Source: Candidatus Melainabacteria bacterium (GTDB taxonomy: Bacteria; Cyanobacteriota; Vampirovibrionia; Obscuribacterales; Obscuribacteraceae). From it: a DNA stretch of 64,000 nucleotides. Both the position numbers and the translations under genes were made by a program. The notes beneath the pieces were generated by a model that saw only the letters and a list, made by a program, of their open reading frames with translations, searched no databases and was not told the DNA's origin. The stretch spans positions 62,001 to 126,000 of the forward strand of contig JADJWK010000004.1 in assembly GCA_016716405.1 (NCBI GenBank), given 5' to 3'. This document shows, one piece after another, positions 1 to 8,217 of this stretch (position 1 is the first letter of the stretch; every line of letters begins with the position of its first letter).

Positions 1-169
1 TCAGTACGGCTATCGGAGTACCGATCACCGTTCCGGCTGTGAAAGAGAGCAGGGCCACCGGCACTTTCACCGCGCTGCTCAAGAAATCTCCCGAATCGGC
101 ACGGGCCGGAGCCGGAGCCGTCGCCGCAAGCATGACCACGCTCGCGATTGAAAGCAATACTCTTCTCAT
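1..169 (-). CDS. Secreted hypothetical protein, C-terminus beyond window edge
   Basis: Only the first 56 codons are inside the window. The ATG at 169 (minus strand) follows a GGGGGA ribosome binding site 6-7 bases upstream. The product opens with a clear signal peptide (MRRVLLSIASVVMLAA, then a likely cleavage after PARA), followed by a hydrophobic Gly/Thr-rich stretch (SSAVKVPVALLSFTAGTVIG) that could be a membrane segment. The mature protein is therefore exported. I recognise no family from the fragment. Base composition and start context match the neighbouring genes. Confidence 0.7.
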   Translation of the reverse strand, partial: MRRVLLSIASVVMLAATAPAPARADSGDFLSSAVKVPVALLSFTAGTVIGTPIAVL

Positions 170-408
170 TGACAGATCCCCCTTGAAGATCACCATGTAT
201 GCTGCCATCAGCGCGTCTATTATCACCGCATTCGGCGCGGAAGAAAAAGACGCGATCCGATATCCCGACTCGATCCGGGCTGCCGCCACAAGAAATATCA
301 GAGCACCCCGGTCGGACCGTCAGCAGATATCGAGCGGCGACAACGGAAGGGTCCCGAAAATTGCCAACCCCCGCTTTGCAACCCCCGTCCCTATCCTGAC
401 GTTTTTCC

Positions 409-417
409 TGCTATAGT
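409..417 (+). promoter_or_regulatory. Extended -10 promoter candidate for the MBOAT operon
   Basis: The sequence TGCTATAGT has the TGn extension plus a TATAGT hexamer and lies 44 bases before the first gene of the operon at 462. No convincing -35 box is visible at the right distance, which is common for extended -10 promoters. The divergent gene starts at 169, so bases 170-461 (292 bp) form a shared upstream region in which I see nothing else. Confidence 0.4.
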
Positions 418-461
418 GCTGGGCAAGATGTAGATGAACCGCTGGGACCAGCACTGTCAGC

Positions 462-1073
462 ATGAAATTGAAGAACAACTGGGACATCTTCATTAAGGCC
501 GGAGCGAGACTATATTCGGAAGGCGATTTTCGCGCTGCTGTCGATAATTATGAGGCAGCCCTGAATGAAGCCCGAGCCGCCAGCAATAACAGCGAGAACG
601 AAGCCAGGGCCCTTGAAGGTCTGGGGCACTGCTATACGTCCATGACCGAATACGGCCGGGCCAAAGACGTCTACAAGGAGCTCTTGAAAATCAAGGAAGC
701 CTCCTACGGACCCGAATCCATCGAGACCCTGGAGACCCTCATCCACCTTCTGGTGGCCCTCCACAAGGGCGGCCAGAGCGCCGAGGCCATGCCTGTGGCT
801 CAGCGGGTCTACCAGCTCGGGCTCAAGATCTTCGGACCCGCCAATATACACATGGCCAGAGTCACCCACGGAATCGCCAGATTCCTTCTCGATGTCGGTC
901 AGGCACCCGACTCGGAATCCATGTTCAAATACGCTCTCCAGATCCTCTCCAGCAATCCGGACAGTCAGGACCTCTACAAGAGCGCCATCGTGGGCGACTA
1001 CGCGAATGCCCTGCGAAGCTGGGGAAGGGCACCGGAAGCGGACCAGATCCTGGCGCAATTCGGTCTTCAATGA
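462..1073 (+). CDS. Tetratricopeptide repeat protein
   Basis: 203 residues without signal peptide or membrane segment. It is built of helical TPR units of the kinesin-light-chain/TPR_12 type: residues about 7-45 (ending in a run of AAVDNYEAALNEA), 50-85 (EARALEGLGHCYTSMTEYGRAKDVYKELL) and two further degenerate units to residue 195. TPRs bind partner proteins. The gene overlaps the next start by four bases (ATGA), so it is translationally coupled to a secreted protein and heads the MBOAT operon. A cytoplasmic scaffold role for this envelope system is inference from position. Confidence 0.85.
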   Translation: MKLKNNWDIFIKAGARLYSEGDFRAAVDNYEAALNEARAASNNSENEARALEGLGHCYTSMTEYGRAKDVYKELLKIKEASYGPESIETLETLIHLLVALHKGGQSAEAMPVAQRVYQLGLKIFGPANIHMARVTHGIARFLLDVGQAPDSESMFKYALQILSSNPDSQDLYKSAIVGDYANALRSWGRAPEADQILAQFGLQ

Positions 1074-1792
1074 CTGGCCTTTCGGTAAGACTGCCGGCCG
1101 CGTTTTTTCTGGCGGCCTTTCTGACATCCCTGAGCGGGCTCGCTGCCGTGCCGGAGAAGTCGGTACAGGGATTCCGGATCATCGCCAACCAGAACAGAGG
1201 CTCTCAGAAGCTCGAGATCAGGGTGGCCGGGGACTATGGTCTGGCGAGCACCGGCGTGGCTGTCGGCATGCACAGACCTCCCTGTGACAGGGTCTATTTC
1301 GTGAGCCGGGAGAACAAAAGGATTCTCACCTGGAATACCAAGGACCCCTATCCTCTGGCGTCCGCATTCACGAGTATCAATCCCTGCCCTTTCTACAAGA
1401 AAAACGGTCGCACCAAAGTACTGGGAATCGACTGCGACATAGCCTGGGGTCTGAACAAGCGCAAACAGCCGGTCTTGCGCTACTACACCACCGACAAGCT
1501 GCCGGTGCCGAAAAGCATGCGCCTCTCCCAGTCGATTAACCTTTCCCTGCCCGTGGAGCTGGGCTTTCCCCTGGAGGTGTCCTATGCCCGGACCGCAGGC
1601 GGCAAGACTGGCTGGGTCACTGTGTATAAGACCGAGAAAATCATAAAAGAGAGCTTTCCTCTCTCCATCTTCAAAGTGCCGACCAATTACAAGCCTGTCA
1701 AATCCCTTACCGAGCTGGTGTTCTCCTCCGGGGGCGGCGGTCTTGGAAGCGGAGACATCGAAGATCTCTTCGAGCACCACTTCTCGAATTGA
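1070..1792 (+). CDS. Secreted hypothetical protein of the MBOAT operon
   Basis: 240 residues with an N-terminal signal peptide (RLPAAFFLAAFLTSLSGLAA) and a mature beta-rich domain with four cysteines (CDRVYF, PCPFYKK, GIDCDIAW) that could form disulfides. The ATG overlaps the stop of the upstream TPR gene, and the following MBOAT gene starts 28 bases after its end, so it is cotranscribed. I do not recognise a family. Its place between a TPR protein and an O-acylation pair suggests an exported accessory factor or substrate-binding component; this is inference. Confidence 0.75.
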   Translation: MTGLSVRLPAAFFLAAFLTSLSGLAAVPEKSVQGFRIIANQNRGSQKLEIRVAGDYGLASTGVAVGMHRPPCDRVYFVSRENKRILTWNTKDPYPLASAFTSINPCPFYKKNGRTKVLGIDCDIAWGLNKRKQPVLRYYTTDKLPVPKSMRLSQSINLSLPVELGFPLEVSYARTAGGKTGWVTVYKTEKIIKESFPLSIFKVPTNYKPVKSLTELVFSSGGGGLGSGDIEDLFEHHFSN

Positions 1793-1820
1793 CCCTTTAC
1801 ATGAGGCTATCCATACCAGA

Positions 1821-3023
1821 ATGATCTTCGCGACCTACTGGTTTGTCCTGGCTGTGGCAATTTTCCTGCCCCTCTACTGGCTCATGCCGGGCAGCCGACT
1901 GCGACTATTCCTGCTGCTCGCCTTTTGCCTCGTCTTTCACGCGCACTTCGCAGGCGCTGCCGGCATGATACCAATTATAGTGCTGGCGGCAATCACTTTC
2001 GCGATTGGGAGAGCCGAGAAAAGGAGTCTCTGCCTCTGGGGAATCGTCATTTGCGCCCTTTCTCTGTGCTGGTACAAATACGCGCATTTCCTCGCCAGGG
2101 ATCTGATCATGCCTCTCAACGACAGCATCGGTCTCGACGCCGATCGAGCCGTCTCGACACTATTGCCCATCACGCCGCCACTGGCCATAAGCTTTTTCAC
2201 CTTCGAGTTCGTCCATTATCTCTTCGAGGTGCGCCGGGGCAATCCGGCGATCAAAAACCCCCTGAGCTTTCTCGCCTTCACTTTTTTCTTTCCATGCCTG
2301 GTGGCTGGACCGATTAAACGATACGGTCAGTTTCTCCCGGCACTGGAGGAAGGTCTAAGAAAGCCTCGAAGTCAGATGGTCGCTCTCGGTCTCTTGCAGG
2401 TCGCGGCAGGCTACGCCAAAAAGGTCCTGCTTGCCGACAACCTGACGGTTTATATAATCAGCATGGAGCCTCACTTTCCCTATACCGATCATTGCGGGCG
2501 GTGGCTCTTCCTTCTGGCTCTGTCGCTGCGGATCTATTTCGACTTCAGCGGCTATAGCGATATCGCCATCGGTCTTGCCAGGATGATGGGGATCGAGATT
2601 CCGGCCAACTTCAACTGGCCTTATCTGGCTACCAGCGTGCGGGATTTCTGGCAGCGCTGGCACATCTCCCTTTCCACCTGGATCAGAGACTATATCTATA
2701 TTCCTCTGGGTGGTAGCCGAAGGGGGCAGTTCTTCCGCCTGCTCAACGCCACCATCGCCTTCGCGATCTGCGGTCTCTGGCACGGCGCCGCCTGGCATTT
2801 CGTGCTCTGGGGAATCTATCACGGCGCCGGCTTGATCGTATCATCAACCTATCGCAAGGCTCTTGGCAAACCCGGCGCCGCACTGGGCAAGCTCTTCGAC
2901 CGCCTGCCCGTTCTCGCCTGGGCTCTGACCATGCTCTTCGTAGCCTTCGGCTGGCTCCTCTTCTTTTATCCTCTCAACCGGGCTCTCTATATGGCACGGC
3001 TTCTCATGGGAGGTCAGGTCTGA
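1821..3023 (+). CDS. MBOAT family O-acyltransferase (DltB/AlgI-like)
   Basis: About 400 residues with 10 or more hydrophobic segments. I chose the ATG at 1821 (MIFATYWFVLAVAIFLPLYW) because the first membrane helix starts there; an in-frame ATG at 1743 lies inside the upstream gene. MBOAT hallmarks are clear: the NFNWPYLATSVRDFWQRWH block, STWIRDYIYIPLGG, and the catalytic histidine in GLWHGAAWHFVLWG near residue 320. The family moves acyl groups from a cytoplasmic donor through the membrane to an extracellular acceptor such as teichoic acid (DltB) or alginate (AlgI). The downstream SGNH and DltX-like genes overlap it or each other, so the three probably form one acyl-transfer machine. The acyl group and polymer are unknown; no dltA or dltC is present here. 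Confidence 0.92.
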   Translation: MIFATYWFVLAVAIFLPLYWLMPGSRLRLFLLLAFCLVFHAHFAGAAGMIPIIVLAAITFAIGRAEKRSLCLWGIVICALSLCWYKYAHFLARDLIMPLNDSIGLDADRAVSTLLPITPPLAISFFTFEFVHYLFEVRRGNPAIKNPLSFLAFTFFFPCLVAGPIKRYGQFLPALEEGLRKPRSQMVALGLLQVAAGYAKKVLLADNLTVYIISMEPHFPYTDHCGRWLFLLALSLRIYFDFSGYSDIAIGLARMMGIEIPANFNWPYLATSVRDFWQRWHISLSTWIRDYIYIPLGGSRRGQFFRLLNATIAFAICGLWHGAAWHFVLWGIYHGAGLIVSSTYRKALGKPGAALGKLFDRLPVLAWALTMLFVAFGWLLFFYPLNRALYMARLLMGGQV

Positions 3024-4183
3024 TGCGATCGCTCAAGCTCGATATCATCGCTTTCACGGTCGGGCTGGTCCTGGCTCTGGCATTGCTCAGCTTCTGCGGC
3101 TATCGGGCGAGCAAGACCTGCCTGTTCGGAGGCGACGACTTCCATCGCATCCACCGATTCATCAGTCCCTATACTTCTTTCTATCCCACTATAAGCGAGC
3201 TCATCGAGCTGGTGGAGAGAAGAAGCCCGCCCGGCAAGATCGTGGTGGTGGTAGGTGGCGACAGCGTCTTCAACGGCATGTGCCAGTCGCCGGACCGGCT
3301 CTGGACAGACGAGCTCGGCCGTCTTCTGGGCGACCGCTATGCCGTCACCAATATCTCATTTCACGGCATGCATCCCTTCGCTGCCGGCTGCTACGTATCC
3401 GAGCACCTGCTCAAAAAGGGACGAAAGGTCATCTGCCTCACCGATGGGCAGCCGGACAAGTTCGGCGCCGGTTTCGACGACCAGCATGCCAATCTCTATT
3501 ATGACGCCCTCTTCAAAGGCAAGCTCCTGGACTGCCCGGAACGGGAGAAGGTGCTGGGCTTCCTGTCGGATCTGAACGAAAAGGCATTCAACAACCAGAT
3601 TGCCGATCTCAAACTCGGCAAGAGCATGGATTCTCTATTCTATGCTTGCGATCTCTGGAACACTATCGGCTACAGGCAGTTCTTCACGATCTGGACAGCT
3701 TCCACCGGCGCTCGCTTTCTGCTGCCACGAAGGCTTTTCAAAGACGAAGCCGAGCCCCCTCTCTATGACCAGCCGAGACTGGAACGCGAGCTTTCCTATC
3801 TAAAAGAACGCATCAGACACCTGGCGGTTCTCGACCGCGACGGCAATGCTCGATTGATCGAGAACACTTACAGACGCTTCGACGCATTCGTGCCGGCCCT
3901 CACACCAGAAGAGCTGAAAGAGAAAATGATCGTCTTTCAGACCAGATTCAACCCGGCGCTCAGAGAGAGGCTGACTGGCGACGAGCGAAGCCTGGACGAT
4001 GCGATCTATCAGCTCACCGCCCGGCGTTTCGCCAAATTCGGCTACAAAGTGCTGAATGTGGGAGACGATTTCCTGCCATCCGACTACTGCGACGCCAATC
4101 ACTTCTCGGATCAGGGAGGCGTTCGCCTGGCCAGGTTGGTGGCAGTAGAAGTAGAAGAGCTCGCAAGGAGGCTATCCTATTGA
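3023..4183 (+). CDS. Membrane-anchored SGNH/GDSL-type acyl transferase (DltD/AlgJ-like)
   Basis: 386 residues. An N-terminal membrane anchor (residues about 8-27) is followed by an exported SGNH-hydrolase-like domain. The nucleophile block is VVVVGGDSVFNGM (Gly-Asp-Ser, near residue 80), an oxyanion/Asn block NISFHGMHPF follows, and the catalytic Asp and His are seen in SDYCDANHFSDQGG (DxxH) near residue 355. Such proteins accept an acyl group relayed by an MBOAT partner and place it on the polymer. The start ATG overlaps the MBOAT stop by one base (TGATG), and its last bases contain the ribosome binding site for the microprotein gene that follows. Its exact acceptor is unknown. Confidence 0.85.
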   Translation: MRSLKLDIIAFTVGLVLALALLSFCGYRASKTCLFGGDDFHRIHRFISPYTSFYPTISELIELVERRSPPGKIVVVVGGDSVFNGMCQSPDRLWTDELGRLLGDRYAVTNISFHGMHPFAAGCYVSEHLLKKGRKVICLTDGQPDKFGAGFDDQHANLYYDALFKGKLLDCPEREKVLGFLSDLNEKAFNNQIADLKLGKSMDSLFYACDLWNTIGYRQFFTIWTASTGARFLLPRRLFKDEAEPPLYDQPRLERELSYLKERIRHLAVLDRDGNARLIENTYRRFDAFVPALTPEELKEKMIVFQTRFNPALRERLTGDERSLDDAIYQLTARRFAKFGYKVLNVGDDFLPSDYCDANHFSDQGGVRLARLVAVEVEELARRLSY

Positions 4184-4314
4184 ATATGCTCGAGAACAAA
4201 GCAGCCCGGATAGCCCTTTCGATGTTCGCGGGCTTCCTCATGGGCTGCTTCTTTCACTATCTTCTCTATCGACTCTCGATACCGTCGGAGCCGTTTATTT
4301 ATGTCGCCTTCTGA
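4180..4314 (+). CDS. DltX-like 44-residue membrane microprotein
   Basis: TTG start at 4180, overlapping the SGNH stop codon, with a near-perfect AGGAGG eight bases upstream (4166-4171). The product is a single-helix membrane peptide: a short charged N-terminus (MNMLENKAAR), a hydrophobic segment with GFLMGCFFHYLLYRL, and the C-terminus PSEPFIYVAF. In the dlt systems of Gram-positive bacteria, DltX is a micropeptide of about 50 residues ending in FIYNEF, whose tyrosine carries the acyl group between DltB (MBOAT) and DltD (SGNH). Here FIYVAF has the same F-I-Y-x-x-F spacing at the very C-terminus and sits directly beside an MBOAT/SGNH pair. The match is read directly from the sequence; acyl-carrier function is inferred. 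The gene is short enough to be missed by gene callers. Confidence 0.8.
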   Translation: MNMLENKAARIALSMFAGFLMGCFFHYLLYRLSIPSEPFIYVAF

Positions 4315-4328
4315 GCATAGATCTTCTC

Positions 4329-4465
4329 ACTGAACGGCAGTGGTTCAGTAAGCCGGCTTCCCTCCTCTACGGTCGCCTGCTAGATTGAAGATACCTGGCA
4401 CCCCTACTTCGGTTATGGGTTTAAACTCCCCGCGCACCATGCGCGGGGGGGTGCCGACTTACCAG
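4329..4465 (+). ncRNA. Candidate Y RNA (Ro60 partner) upstream of rsr
   Basis: The 167-bp gap before the Ro60 gene is highly foldable. The ends pair: TGG 4341-4343 with CCA 4462-4464, then TAAGCCGGC 4349-4357 with GCCGACTTA 4453-4461, nine pairs with one C-A mismatch and a five-base bulge on the 5' strand. Inside lie a perfect 9-bp hairpin (4428-4436 with 4440-4448) and a TTTAAAC loop (4420-4426) resembling a tRNA T-loop. Paired ends with a bulged conserved stem and, in bacteria, a tRNA-like internal module are known Y RNA traits, and bacterial Y RNA genes often neighbour rsr. Alternative folds exist: ACTGAAC/GTTCAGT at 4329-4349, and GGCACCCC/GGGGTGCC at 4397-4404/4448-4455. It could instead be a leader structure of the Ro60 mRNA. 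Confidence 0.4.
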
Positions 4466-4481
4466 AATAGAGACAGAAGCC

Positions 4482-6263
4482 ATGACAAGAATCATCACCG
4501 GGCTGACCGCCCTGATTGCCCGCGCCATCACCCACGAAGGAGCCGCCGCCTTCGATCTGAGCATCGACTCTCCCCTGGAGCATCTCGTCTTCACCAAGGG
4601 CTCCACTCTTTTCGCGCCGTCCTTCTACCGGAGCCAGGAAGAAGAGCTCTTCTCCTACAGCCGGGCCCTACTGGCCGCCGAGAGACACGAGCCCGGGTTC
4701 GCCTGGAAATTCGCCGCTTATATGCGCGATCCCAAGATCGGCAAAGGCAACCGCATACAGGGCACCATCGCGGCTGCCATCCTCTGTGCCGCCTACCCTT
4801 CCTCGCAGTTTACCGAAGAGTACACATACCGGTGCTTGAAGCACCGTGCCGACGATCTGGTGCTCTTCGTCTGTCATTTCACCAATCTCGGTCTCGGCGA
4901 CATACCGGAAGCTGCCAAGCGGGCCATAGCTCGGGCCGCCAATGAGATGGACGAATACCAGTTGCTCAAATACGCCGGCAGGCAGTTCGCCATAGCCCGC
5001 TATCGAAGGAGAGGCAATAAGAGAGTGAGAGCCTCACTGCGCCTGGCGGACGCCCTGGGAATCGCCCGGAGGTACTTGAGCCCGGACAAGCTCGCCATCT
5101 ACAAGTACCTGCACGCGCCAACGAGGCTCAAAGACAAATATGCCGAAGCGCTCACACTGGCTCCGCACCGCCGGCGGTTTTTCAAACACAAGCGATTCGA
5201 AGACGCCGAGAGAGGCCGGTGCTCACTGGAGCAGATCCTCTCGACTACCGGGACGAAGCGGATGACCTGGGAGAACATCCTCGACATGGATGCGATCCTT
5301 CCCGATCTTGCCTTCAAGAACCATATACGGTGCATATCCAGAAGCGGCGTCAGTATAAACAGGCTGATTCTCGAGAGCAACAAACGCAAGTTCGAGGGAA
5401 TCTGGCCGCACCAGATCTATGCCGGATATCGCTGCGCCAAGGATGGCATGGTCCGCTACAGAACCGGCAAAGCGCCCCGCCGCTGGTTTCAGGGCGAGAT
5501 CCGCTATCGCGCCTTCCCCTGCCCGAATGTCGAGCCGGTTTTCGAGTCGATTTTGTCGAGGCTTGCAAAAAACTGCATGCCGGCCGGCCTCAATCTCGGC
5601 CTTGCAGACATCTCGCCGTCCATGTTCAGCTGCCCTCTGGGAGGGACGAAGAGCAGTATCATGGCCGGTGACGTTGCGGTCCTCTTCAGCGCCCTGATGG
5701 CGAAGGATCTGGGCTACGCCGCCACATTCGGGGACCATCTGCAGATCTTGCCTCGGGAGCACTCGTCGAACGACCTCTCGTTCGCCGAGTTCATCAGGCT
5801 CCACGGAGTAGGCTGGGGAAGCACTCAGGTGGCCGGCTCGGTGATGGAGCTGATAAAGCTGCTCGCCTCCAATCCTTCGATGCTCAGGCCCCGCACGCTC
5901 TTCTTTTTCTCCGACATGCAATTCCACCCGGCCGGAGGATCCACAACTCTCACCGGTTCCATCGCGAGCTTTTTCCTCCCTGGCAAGCCACCGCTCGTGG
6001 CTGCCATCGAAGCCTACCGGCAGATGATCGGTCCGGTTAAAGTAGTCCTCTGGAACCTTGCTTCCTACGACAACGCCCCGGCTCCGGCTGGCATGGAAGA
6101 CGTGATCATGCTTTCCGGATTCGATGTCAACACGTTCAGACTCCTTGTTAAGGACAGCAAACAGCCGATCCTGCCGCCCCATCGTCCGGACTGGACAGGC
6201 AGGAGAAAAGATCAGACATCCTGCAGGTGGTTCGCTCTTTCTGAGACGGTGAACTTGGATTAA
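4482..6263 (+). CDS. rsr: Ro60 homologue: TROVE plus vWA domain RNA-binding protein
   Basis: 593 residues. Residues about 20-360 form the helical TROVE ring: LVFTKGSTLFAPSFY at the start, WKFAAYMRDPKIGKGNRIQG, and the MTWENILDMDAILPDLAFKN block typical of Ro proteins. Residues about 370-590 are a von Willebrand A domain with a full MIDAS: DISPS from residue 376, a Thr in GWGSTQVAG and an Asp in FFFSDMQF. Ro60 binds misfolded RNAs in the central hole and Y RNAs on the outside; bacterial Rsr works with exoribonucleases in RNA quality control and stress survival. The ribosome binding site is weak (GAGACAGAAG). No rtcB/rtcA genes are adjacent. A structured RNA candidate lies just upstream. Confidence 0.92.
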   Translation: MTRIITGLTALIARAITHEGAAAFDLSIDSPLEHLVFTKGSTLFAPSFYRSQEEELFSYSRALLAAERHEPGFAWKFAAYMRDPKIGKGNRIQGTIAAAILCAAYPSSQFTEEYTYRCLKHRADDLVLFVCHFTNLGLGDIPEAAKRAIARAANEMDEYQLLKYAGRQFAIARYRRRGNKRVRASLRLADALGIARRYLSPDKLAIYKYLHAPTRLKDKYAEALTLAPHRRRFFKHKRFEDAERGRCSLEQILSTTGTKRMTWENILDMDAILPDLAFKNHIRCISRSGVSINRLILESNKRKFEGIWPHQIYAGYRCAKDGMVRYRTGKAPRRWFQGEIRYRAFPCPNVEPVFESILSRLAKNCMPAGLNLGLADISPSMFSCPLGGTKSSIMAGDVAVLFSALMAKDLGYAATFGDHLQILPREHSSNDLSFAEFIRLHGVGWGSTQVAGSVMELIKLLASNPSMLRPRTLFFFSDMQFHPAGGSTTLTGSIASFFLPGKPPLVAAIEAYRQMIGPVKVVLWNLASYDNAPAPAGMEDVIMLSGFDVNTFRLLVKDSKQPILPPHRPDWTGRRKDQTSCRWFALSETVNLD

Positions 6264-6285
6264 AATACCAGTTCTGGTTAGACAC

Positions 6286-8169
6286 ATGCATAAACCACTA
6301 CTGGGCGTCACGATTCTTCTGGCATTGACAATGCCTCCGGCTCTGGCCGGAGGCGAAGAGGAGTACCAGAAAGGTCTTGCCGCTTACAAGGCGAGAAGCT
6401 ACCGGACCGCCGCCAAACACTTCGAAGACTCCCTGGCAGGCGGCAACGGCGCCGCCGAAGTCTATATCTATATGGCTCATTCATACGCAGCCTCCGGCGA
6501 CATCAAGAAAGCCGTCCAGATCTATCGCGACACAGCCAGGATTTTCGCCGGTCTCCCGGCAGAAACCATGGCCAAGAAGTGTATCGCCCGGCTCGATCCT
6601 CAAAACCGGATCCCGGCGAAGATATCCGAAGAGGAGCGGAAAGAGGCGGAAAAGCAGAAGCCCAAACTCAGCTTCATCCACCGGGTCAATATCATCGCCC
6701 CTACCATACCAGGTCACCAGCCGGTGAGCCCTTCCACCGTCGGCAAAGTGAAACAGGTAATAGCCAGGCTGCCCAGGTGGGTCTATCTCATCGCCGACCA
6801 GGTCAACGCCACGATCAATATCGGTCCCAATTTCACCGATCGCTGGCCCGAGACCCTGCAAGGCTCGACGCCGGGCATGGAGCACGAGCGCATGGCCGAT
6901 GCCCTGGCAAGGACTTATGGAAATGACATCTATCTTTTCGAGCGCCCGACAATAGATGGAACCACCAGGCTCGGTCCCATAGTGGACTATGATGCTCTGG
7001 CCCGGGAAGTCATCTATCAGGTGAGCCATATCATAGACTCCGGTCTGGGGATCATGGAGGACAAGCGATTCCGCGCCGAATACGACCTGGACAAGAAGGC
7101 CATTCCTCCCGAGAAAGAAGGAGAGCTGCGTTATTACCTGCAGGCTGACTATGTCGGCTCCGGCGAGGTGATTGCCTCGGTAATCGCCAACGTGCTAGGC
7201 AACCCGGGCAATAGCAAAGTCGAGGAGAATTTTCCCAGGGCGGCAGCCTGGGTGCGAAAACGAGTGGCAACAGCAAGCGCCGCCGCAACCTCCATCGCCA
7301 AGCGAAATCCCAGCAAGACCGAGGTCAAGACTTTCACGCAGCAGAAAGACGAGCCCGAGAAAAAAGAGCCCGCAGCCCCGGCGGATGTCATCCCCGATGA
7401 AGAGCACGTTCCGTACTGGAAGGACCTCAGCGGTAAGCCGATGGTGAATGCGCTTATAAACGCCAGACGCATACCGGTGATGATCGACACCGGAGCTTTT
7501 CGTACTGTCATCGGCGTCAACCATCTCAAGACGCTGGGTCTCCCGTTACCCGAAGGGAAGTCAATCCCGGTTCTCTACGGCGCAGCCGGAGCTGTCAAAG
7601 GCTGGAAGAAAAACTATGAAATTGCAATCGGCAAGATCAAGCGAACTACCGAAGTAACCGTGCTTGACGATCACGAGAGAACAATTTGCATCGGCCAGCC
7701 ATTCCTGAGGGGAATGCACTACCGCGTCGATCCCAAGAGAAACTATATCCATTTCGTCAAAGACAGCAAAACGATTGAGAAGCAGGTCTCCGTGGATTCA
7801 ATCGAGATTCCATTTCGAATGTCGAATGACAATATCATCGTGCAGGCAAAAATCAACGGGCATCTCATCGAGATGAACTTCGACACCGGAGCGCCGATGA
7901 TTCTAATTGATACTTCTGACGCGAAAAAGATCGGTCTTCACAAGATCCAGCCACTGGCAATCACGAACCTGGGAGGACATGGTAGCGGACATATGAGATA
8001 TTATGTCTACAACCTCAGCAGGGTGGAGCTCGGGTCTATGCTCAAGACAGACTTGAAAGGCTTCGTACCCGCAAATGGAGGAGTTGGTTCGGTACTTGGA
8101 CAGTCATTCTTCGGCACGAAGACTTATGTTATCGACAACCATAAAAATGTCATCCGCTTTTCTCGCTAG
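6286..8169 (+). CDS. Secreted TPR protein with two retropepsin-like aspartic protease units
   Basis: 627 residues with a signal peptide (LLGVTILLALTMPPALAGG). Residues about 24-105 are TPR-like (EYQKGLAAYKARSYRTAAKHFE). Residues about 130-340 are a long globular region that looks like a zincin scaffold without an HExxH (AREVIYQVSHII in its place). The C-terminal half holds two retroviral-type aspartic protease lobes, each with an Asp-Thr-Gly: VMIDTGAFRTVIG near residue 403 and EMNFDTGAPMILID near residue 535. Retropepsins act as dimers with one DTG each, so two lobes in one chain could form an intramolecular active site. The start has no obvious Shine-Dalgarno. It follows rsr by 22 bases and may be cotranscribed. 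Confidence 0.8.
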   Translation: MHKPLLGVTILLALTMPPALAGGEEEYQKGLAAYKARSYRTAAKHFEDSLAGGNGAAEVYIYMAHSYAASGDIKKAVQIYRDTARIFAGLPAETMAKKCIARLDPQNRIPAKISEEERKEAEKQKPKLSFIHRVNIIAPTIPGHQPVSPSTVGKVKQVIARLPRWVYLIADQVNATINIGPNFTDRWPETLQGSTPGMEHERMADALARTYGNDIYLFERPTIDGTTRLGPIVDYDALAREVIYQVSHIIDSGLGIMEDKRFRAEYDLDKKAIPPEKEGELRYYLQADYVGSGEVIASVIANVLGNPGNSKVEENFPRAAAWVRKRVATASAAATSIAKRNPSKTEVKTFTQQKDEPEKKEPAAPADVIPDEEHVPYWKDLSGKPMVNALINARRIPVMIDTGAFRTVIGVNHLKTLGLPLPEGKSIPVLYGAAGAVKGWKKNYEIAIGKIKRTTEVTVLDDHERTICIGQPFLRGMHYRVDPKRNYIHFVKDSKTIEKQVSVDSIEIPFRMSNDNIIVQAKINGHLIEMNFDTGAPMILIDTSDAKKIGLHKIQPLAITNLGGHGSGHMRYYVYNLSRVELGSMLKTDLKGFVPANGGVGSVLGQSFFGTKTYVIDNHKNVIRFSR

Positions 8170-8217
8170 CAGGCGTTTGTGCGTTTGCAAATCCGGGGAT
8201 CTGAGCATATACATATC

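Noticed and set aside
39..416. Plus-strand 125-residue frame at the left end
   Set aside because: Antisense to the signal-peptide gene on the minus strand (ATG at 169, GGGGGA site); composition is Arg/Ser/Thr-rich as in shadow frames, with no ribosome binding site.
1743..1820. Upstream start for the MBOAT gene
   Set aside because: It lies inside the preceding gene, and the 26 extra residues are polar and unlike MBOAT N-termini.
4428..4448. Perfect 9-bp GC hairpin as an intrinsic terminator
   Set aside because: It is followed by G-rich sequence, not a T-run, so termination is unlikely; treated as part of the RNA candidate.
4385..4945. 186-residue plus-strand frame across the rsr 5' end
   Set aside because: Arg/His-rich product out of frame with the clear TROVE coding sequence and overlapping the structured gap.
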